A stretch of 23,124 nucleotides of DNA from a virus. The notes beneath the pieces were generated by a model. It made no database searches. It was not told the DNA's origin and saw only the letters and a list, made by a program, of their open reading frames with translations. The stretch lies in the IMG/VR virus record IMGVR_UViG_3300035190_001048, positions 1 through 23,124 of that record. One strand, given 5' to 3'. The position numbers and the translations under genes are program-made. Positions 20,246 through 23,124 of this stretch are shown piece by piece; position 1 is the first letter of the stretch; each line of letters starts with the position of its first letter.

Positions 20246-21321
20246 ACGCCACCACAAACACCGAAATCGCAGCAGTGCAGACACCACCTGCCCCCGCCTT
20301 CAACACCAGCAGCGCCGCGCTGATGATGGACATGAACGCGCTGGCGCGCATGGAGCGCTTCGCCAACCTCATGGCTACCGCCCGCAGCACGGTGCCTCAG
20401 CACTTCCATGGCAAACCCGGCGACTGCCTGGCAGTGGTCATGCAGGCCACCACATGGGGAATGAACCCATTTGCAGTGGCACAGAAGACTTACCCGATTA
20501 ACGGGGTCTTGGGCTACGAGGCCCAGCTTGTGGCCAGCGTGATCAACTCCAGCAGTTTGTTGGCCGACCGCTTCAACTTTGAGTGGTTTGGTCCATGGGA
20601 AAAAATCGTCGGCAAATTTAAGATGGTTGAAAGCAAGACCAAGAAGGACGACAACGGCTACCCCAAGAAATACATGATGCCGGACTGGAACACAAACGAC
20701 GAGCACGGCCTTGGCGTGCGAGTGTGGGCCACGATCAAGGGTGAGGCAGGGCCGCGAATGCTGGAATTGCTGATGACCCAAGCCCGCACCCGCAACTCAA
20801 CGCTGTGGACGGAAGACCCCAAGCAGCAACTGGCCTATCTGGCGCAAAAGCGTTGGGCGCGCCTGTATGCCCCCGATGTGATCCTGGGCGTTTACACCCC
20901 GGACGAGTTGCAGGAATTTTCGGTGCCGGTGGATATGGGCACCGCCGAGGTGCTTGAGCCAACCGCCAGCCCTGCCCTGATCGCCACCGCCGAAGCCGCC
21001 GCAGCCAAAGGCATGGCGGGTTATCAGGAATTCTGGAAGACGGCAAGCAAAGAAGACCGTAAACTGCTGGCCGGGGAACATGAACGCTTGAAAGCCGCAG
21101 CCTCAGATGTGGACAAGTCCCGAACGGTTGAGCCGGAGGCGAAAGCAGCCGAGACTACGGGCGAAGTCACAGTCGAACAGGTACTGGCCAAGATCAATGC
21201 AGCCACGAACGAGGATGCGCTTTACGTAGCCGCTGACTGGATCAACGCTATCACCGACAATGAGGCAGTGAAGAACCTGAACGCACGCTTTGACGAGCGA
21301 CTGGCCGAGCTTCGCGGCTGA
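20242..21321 (+). CDS. recT: RecT-family single-strand annealing protein
   Basis: 359 residues starting MNATTNTEIAAVQTPPAPAF; the ATG at 20242 overlaps the upstream stop by 4 bases. The RecT core spans about residues 35-235, with MERFANLMATARSTVPQHF, GDCLAVVMQATTWGMNPF, YPINGVLGYEAQLVASVINS, GLGVRVWATIKGE and RNSTLWTEDPKQQLAYLAQK. It anneals complementary single strands and works with a 5'-3' exonuclease, here the YqaJ protein encoded about 100 bases downstream. The C-terminal 110 residues (after YTPDELQEF) are a variable Ala/Glu-rich tail ending in a small helical segment, probably for partner binding. Together with NinB and NinG the phage has a full recombination set. Confidence 0.92.
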   Translation: MNATTNTEIAAVQTPPAPAFNTSSAALMMDMNALARMERFANLMATARSTVPQHFHGKPGDCLAVVMQATTWGMNPFAVAQKTYPINGVLGYEAQLVASVINSSSLLADRFNFEWFGPWEKIVGKFKMVESKTKKDDNGYPKKYMMPDWNTNDEHGLGVRVWATIKGEAGPRMLELLMTQARTRNSTLWTEDPKQQLAYLAQKRWARLYAPDVILGVYTPDELQEFSVPVDMGTAEVLEPTASPALIATAEAAAAKGMAGYQEFWKTASKEDRKLLAGEHERLKAAASDVDKSRTVEPEAKAAETTGEVTVEQVLAKINAATNEDALYVAADWINAITDNEAVKNLNARFDERLAELRG

Positions 21322-21387
21322 CGATTACGGGCCGAAAGCGGATGCCGCGAGATCGCGGACGCAGCGAGTAGGCCCACCACCAACCCC

Positions 21388-21410
21388 AGCCCGCCACCGC
21401 GCAGGCTTTT
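21388..21410 (+). terminator. Weak hairpin and T4 tract before the exonuclease gene
   Basis: AGCC/GGCT with an inner CGC/GCG stem and CACC loop, followed by TTTT, then TTTGGAGA and the exonuclease ATG. It is too weak to terminate fully but repeats the hairpin, T tract, ribosome-binding-site order seen elsewhere in this window. The rest of the gap 21322-21425 holds a small CCGCG/CGCGG hairpin near 21344-21357 and no gene. Confidence 0.35.
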
Positions 21411-21425
21411 CATTTGGAGAACGAC

Positions 21426-22103
21426 ATGATCCTCATTCAATGCACCCAGGGCAGCGAAGAATGGCACGCCGCCCGTGCAGGGGTGATCACTGCCAGCATG
21501 TTCAAGGTAGCCCGCGAACGCCTCAAGTCCGGCCCGAACAAAGGCGACTTCACCCAAGCCGCCAAAAAGTACGCCTTCAAGCTGGCCATTGAGCGAATCA
21601 GTGGAAAGCCGCTGGATGAAGGCTTTGAGACATGGCAAATGAAGCGTGGCCACGAACTGGAGCCAAAGGCCCGCGCCCGCCACGAAGAAGAAGCCGGGGT
21701 GATCGTGGAGACAGCCGGGTTTGTGACCACCGACGACTCCTGCTTTGGAGCCAGCGCTGACGGCCTGATCGGCAACGATGGCGGGTCCGAATATAAGTGC
21801 TTGGTGTCTCCAGACAGCCTCATGCCCGTTTTGCTTGAAAACGACATTGCTGAGTACATCGACCAGATTCAGGGGTGCATGTGGATCACCGGGCGCAAGT
21901 GGTGGCACTTCGGCCTGTACTGCCCCGCGCTGGAGTCCGCCAAGCTGGATTTGTACTGGAAGCACATCGACCGCGACGACGACTACATCGAAGCGATGGA
22001 GCGTGACCTGATCGCTTTCCGAGCCCTGGTCTTGCAATACGAATCGACGCTGCGCCGCAAAGGCAGCGCCGCCAACGCCGACATGCTGCACAAAGCGGCA
22101 TGA
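21426..22103 (+). CDS. YqaJ/lambda-exonuclease-family recombination nuclease
   Basis: 225 residues from the ATG at 21426, 5 bases after TTTGGAGA. The pattern is that of YqaJ exonucleases: QGSEEWHAARAGVITASMF (residues 9-27), TWQMKRGHELEPKARARHEE (68-87), FGASADGLIG (106-115) with the catalytic Asp, then SEYKC (120-124, Glu and Lys of the PD-(D/E)xK motif), and IDQIQGCMWITGRKWWHF (144-161). It degrades the 5' strand of duplex DNA to give 3' single strands for RecT. The length equals that of lambda exonuclease (226). The catalytic set looks intact. Confidence 0.92.
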   Translation: MILIQCTQGSEEWHAARAGVITASMFKVARERLKSGPNKGDFTQAAKKYAFKLAIERISGKPLDEGFETWQMKRGHELEPKARARHEEEAGVIVETAGFVTTDDSCFGASADGLIGNDGGSEYKCLVSPDSLMPVLLENDIAEYIDQIQGCMWITGRKWWHFGLYCPALESAKLDLYWKHIDRDDDYIEAMERDLIAFRALVLQYESTLRRKGSAANADMLHKAA

Positions 22104-22110
22104 TCCATTC

Positions 22111-22140
22111 ACCCCAGCCCGCCACCGTGCGGGGTTTTTT
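22111..22140 (+). terminator. Intrinsic terminator-like hairpin after the exonuclease gene
   Basis: CCCGC (22118-22122) pairs with GCGGG (22129-22133), with a 6-base loop and a T6 tract (22135-22140); an alternative outer pair ACCCC/GGGGT extends it. The ribosome binding site TGGAGA of the next gene follows at once, so read-through is needed for the downstream genes, or the element tunes their level. Confidence 0.5.
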
Positions 22141-22153
22141 CTGGAGACACAAA

Positions 22154-22645
22154 ATGAAGTCCAAGCACCGCACCGCCTCAAAAGCCAAGCGCAAATGGCA
22201 GGCCGACCCCTCCACTATCTACCGGACCATGGGCAAGTTTCAAGACTTCACGCCCGAAGTACACCGGCATATCACCCTGCCCGTGCAACTGGCCTTTGAG
22301 CGCATAAAGGCGGGGACAGCCACCGATGACGACTTTCACTGTCTGGCCGCAGCCTGCAATGTGTCATTGGTGTGCAGCGAAAAGATCAGCCCGCTTGTCG
22401 AAGTGACCTGCCTTGCCGCCCGTGATGCCCTGCTGCGCTGCAAAGCACGCGAAGCCAAAACAGGCCGCTGGGGATTCGATGGTCCTGCCCTTTCTGAGAT
22501 TGTCGAAATGATCGACGTTTACACCCAACTGACCCAGCTCTTGAAGCCGGTTCAGCTTCAAAACGCAATGACCGAAGCCCTGCGCCGTGCACGCACCGGG
22601 AATGGTTTGCATCAACCCGAATTTGAAATGGAGCACGCAGCATGA
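22154..22645 (+). CDS. Hypothetical phage protein, 163 aa
   Basis: 163 residues from the ATG at 22154, 6 bases after TGGAGA. The first 20 residues are strongly basic (MKSKHRTASKAKRKWQADPS) and may bind nucleic acid. The rest is helical: HITLPVQLAFERIKAGTATD, then DFHCLAAACNVSLVCSE, LAARDALLRCKAREAKTGRW and VYTQLTQLLKPVQLQNAMTE. I recognise the general pattern from phages but no named domain. The stop overlaps the next start (ATGA). A role as a small nucleic-acid-binding accessory of the recombination operon is only inference. Confidence 0.65.
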   Translation: MKSKHRTASKAKRKWQADPSTIYRTMGKFQDFTPEVHRHITLPVQLAFERIKAGTATDDDFHCLAAACNVSLVCSEKISPLVEVTCLAARDALLRCKAREAKTGRWGFDGPALSEIVEMIDVYTQLTQLLKPVQLQNAMTEALRRARTGNGLHQPEFEMEHAA

Positions 22646-22956
22646 GCGATACAAACACAGGTGGGCCAGCGTTTCCACGCGCCCCGTTTGAATACATCGA
22701 CAACGGTAACGGCCTTGAGTGGGATGTAAGGGAGCAATCCGGTATGACCCTGCGCCAATACGCAGCCATCAAGCTCAAAGTGCCCGATAGCGGGACCGAC
22801 TGGCTTGACGACATGATCCGCAAAAGTTTGCGGGATGACTTTGCGGCCAAGGCAATGCAAGGAATGCTGGCCTCTGACGTGAATGCTACACGCCACATCT
22901 TTGCAGCTCAGGCTTACGCGATGGCCGATGCCATGCTGGAAGCGAGGGAAGCATGA
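22642..22956 (+). CDS. Conserved phage hypothetical protein of the GGPAFP type, 104 aa
   Basis: 104 residues starting MSDTNTGGPAFPRAPFEYID. The N-terminal GGPAFP, the central QSGMTLRQYAAIKLKVP and the C-terminal FAAQAYAMADAMLEAREA are the three conserved parts of a family found in very many phages of Gram-negative hosts, always as a small early protein of unknown role. Both ends overlap the neighbours by 4 bases. Between the conserved parts lies a helix with DWLDDMIRKSLRDDFAAKAM. Function unknown; nothing suggests catalysis. Confidence 0.75.
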   Translation: MSDTNTGGPAFPRAPFEYIDNGNGLEWDVREQSGMTLRQYAAIKLKVPDSGTDWLDDMIRKSLRDDFAAKAMQGMLASDVNATRHIFAAQAYAMADAMLEAREA

Positions 22957-23124
22957 TGAAAATGCAAACAGGACGCTCTCTAACAGCCGATGTTAAGGAA
23001 GTCAAAGGCCGATCAATTAGTTTTGTAAACGAAGATGGTCGTGTGGTGTACGAGGTCAGGATTAACGAAGATATGAGCCTTGAGGTGCGAGGTGTTGAAC
23101 TAATCAGGCGCGATGGTGTTTTGT
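22953..23124 (+). CDS. Second copy of the small duplicated gene, cut by window edge
   Basis: 57 codons are visible; the frame continues beyond the window. The protein part is identical to the first 57 residues of the gene at 18319-18588; the three base differences (22976, 22988, 22997) are all synonymous. As with the first copy, its ATG overlaps the upstream stop in the setting GCATGATG. Either both are functional paralogues or the region was duplicated by recombination, possibly by the phage's own RecT/exonuclease system. The visible part has no recognisable domain. Confidence 0.75.
   Translation, partial: MMKMQTGRSLTADVKEVKGRSISFVNEDGRVVYEVRINEDMSLEVRGVELIRRDGVL
22953..23124 (+). repeat. 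Direct repeat, copy 2 (partner at 18319-18490)
   Basis: 172 bases with 3 mismatches to copy 1, same orientation. It extends at least to the window edge, so the full length of the duplication is unknown. Recombination between the copies would delete about 4.6 kb containing recT and the exonuclease gene. Confidence 0.95.

Noticed and set aside
19391-20781. Long minus-strand open frames opposite the coiled-coil and recT genes.
   Set aside because: They mirror GC-rich third positions of real plus-strand genes; their sequences are Cys/Ser/Ala/Arg-rich without domains.
1-23124. CRISPR array, insertion sequence, complete tRNA or rRNA gene.
   Set aside because: No regularly spaced repeats, transposase motifs, terminal inverted repeats or complete cloverleaf were found on either strand by eye.

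Overview
The window is part of a tailed, double-stranded DNA phage genome or prophage. It is GC-rich and very compact, and most neighbouring genes overlap by 1 to 16 bases. The gene families (NinB, NinG, a DUF1376 helicase loader, DnaB-like helicase, RecT plus YqaJ exonuclease, DUF4055 portal, MuF-type head protein) point to a temperate-type siphovirus- or podovirus-like phage of a proteobacterium. Codon use and the style of the proteins suggest a betaproteobacterium, perhaps Burkholderiales; that host assignment is inference. No integrase, CI-size repressor or tail gene lies inside the window.

The layout is two divergent operons around a control region at about 16.75-17.97 kb. The leftward (minus-strand) operon runs from a Cro-like HTH gene at 17.07 kb to the left edge. 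In order it holds a winged-helix protein, a 39-residue protein, a DUF1376 helicase loader, a phage hypothetical, a DnaB-like helicase, a C5-cytosine methyltransferase, a small zinc protein, a helicase-methyltransferase fusion, NinB, NinG, several small regulatory or zinc proteins, a RadC/JAB protein, a KorA/TrfB-like repressor, small and large terminase, and a DUF4055 portal. After the portal comes an unusual six-gene block (tail-spike/LamG-like protein, permuted papain-like enzyme, two membrane proteins, two unknowns), and then the MuF-type head protein, which is cut by the left edge. The rightward (plus-strand) operon holds small accessory genes, a coiled-coil protein, RecT, a YqaJ/lambda-type exonuclease and further accessory genes. 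It ends at the right edge in a near-identical second copy of a gene found 4.6 kb upstream.

The control region is the most interesting part. (1) From 17182 to 17939 there are about 760 bases with a consensus -10 box in front, a strong intrinsic terminator at the end, many 5-11 bp stems and no recognisable protein. This is a candidate large structured non-coding RNA placed where lambda-like phages encode an early antiterminator. (2) The leader of the leftward operon (16769-16866) folds into two long hairpins whose 7-base loops are perfectly complementary, a kissing-loop RNA just behind a perfect TATAAT box. (3) The palindrome TAGGG-N5-CCCTA occurs at the divergent early promoters and again just upstream of an internal promoter before radC, 9.5 kb away, suggesting one regulator controls both. 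(4) A second elaborate hairpin with a GNRA tetraloop and U7 tract lies in front of the helicase-methyltransferase gene.

Together the genes describe DNA replication (loader, helicase), recombination (RecT, exonuclease, NinB, NinG), DNA modification or anti-restriction (two methyltransferases without a nuclease partner), packaging and head assembly. Expression control appears to rely heavily on RNA structure.
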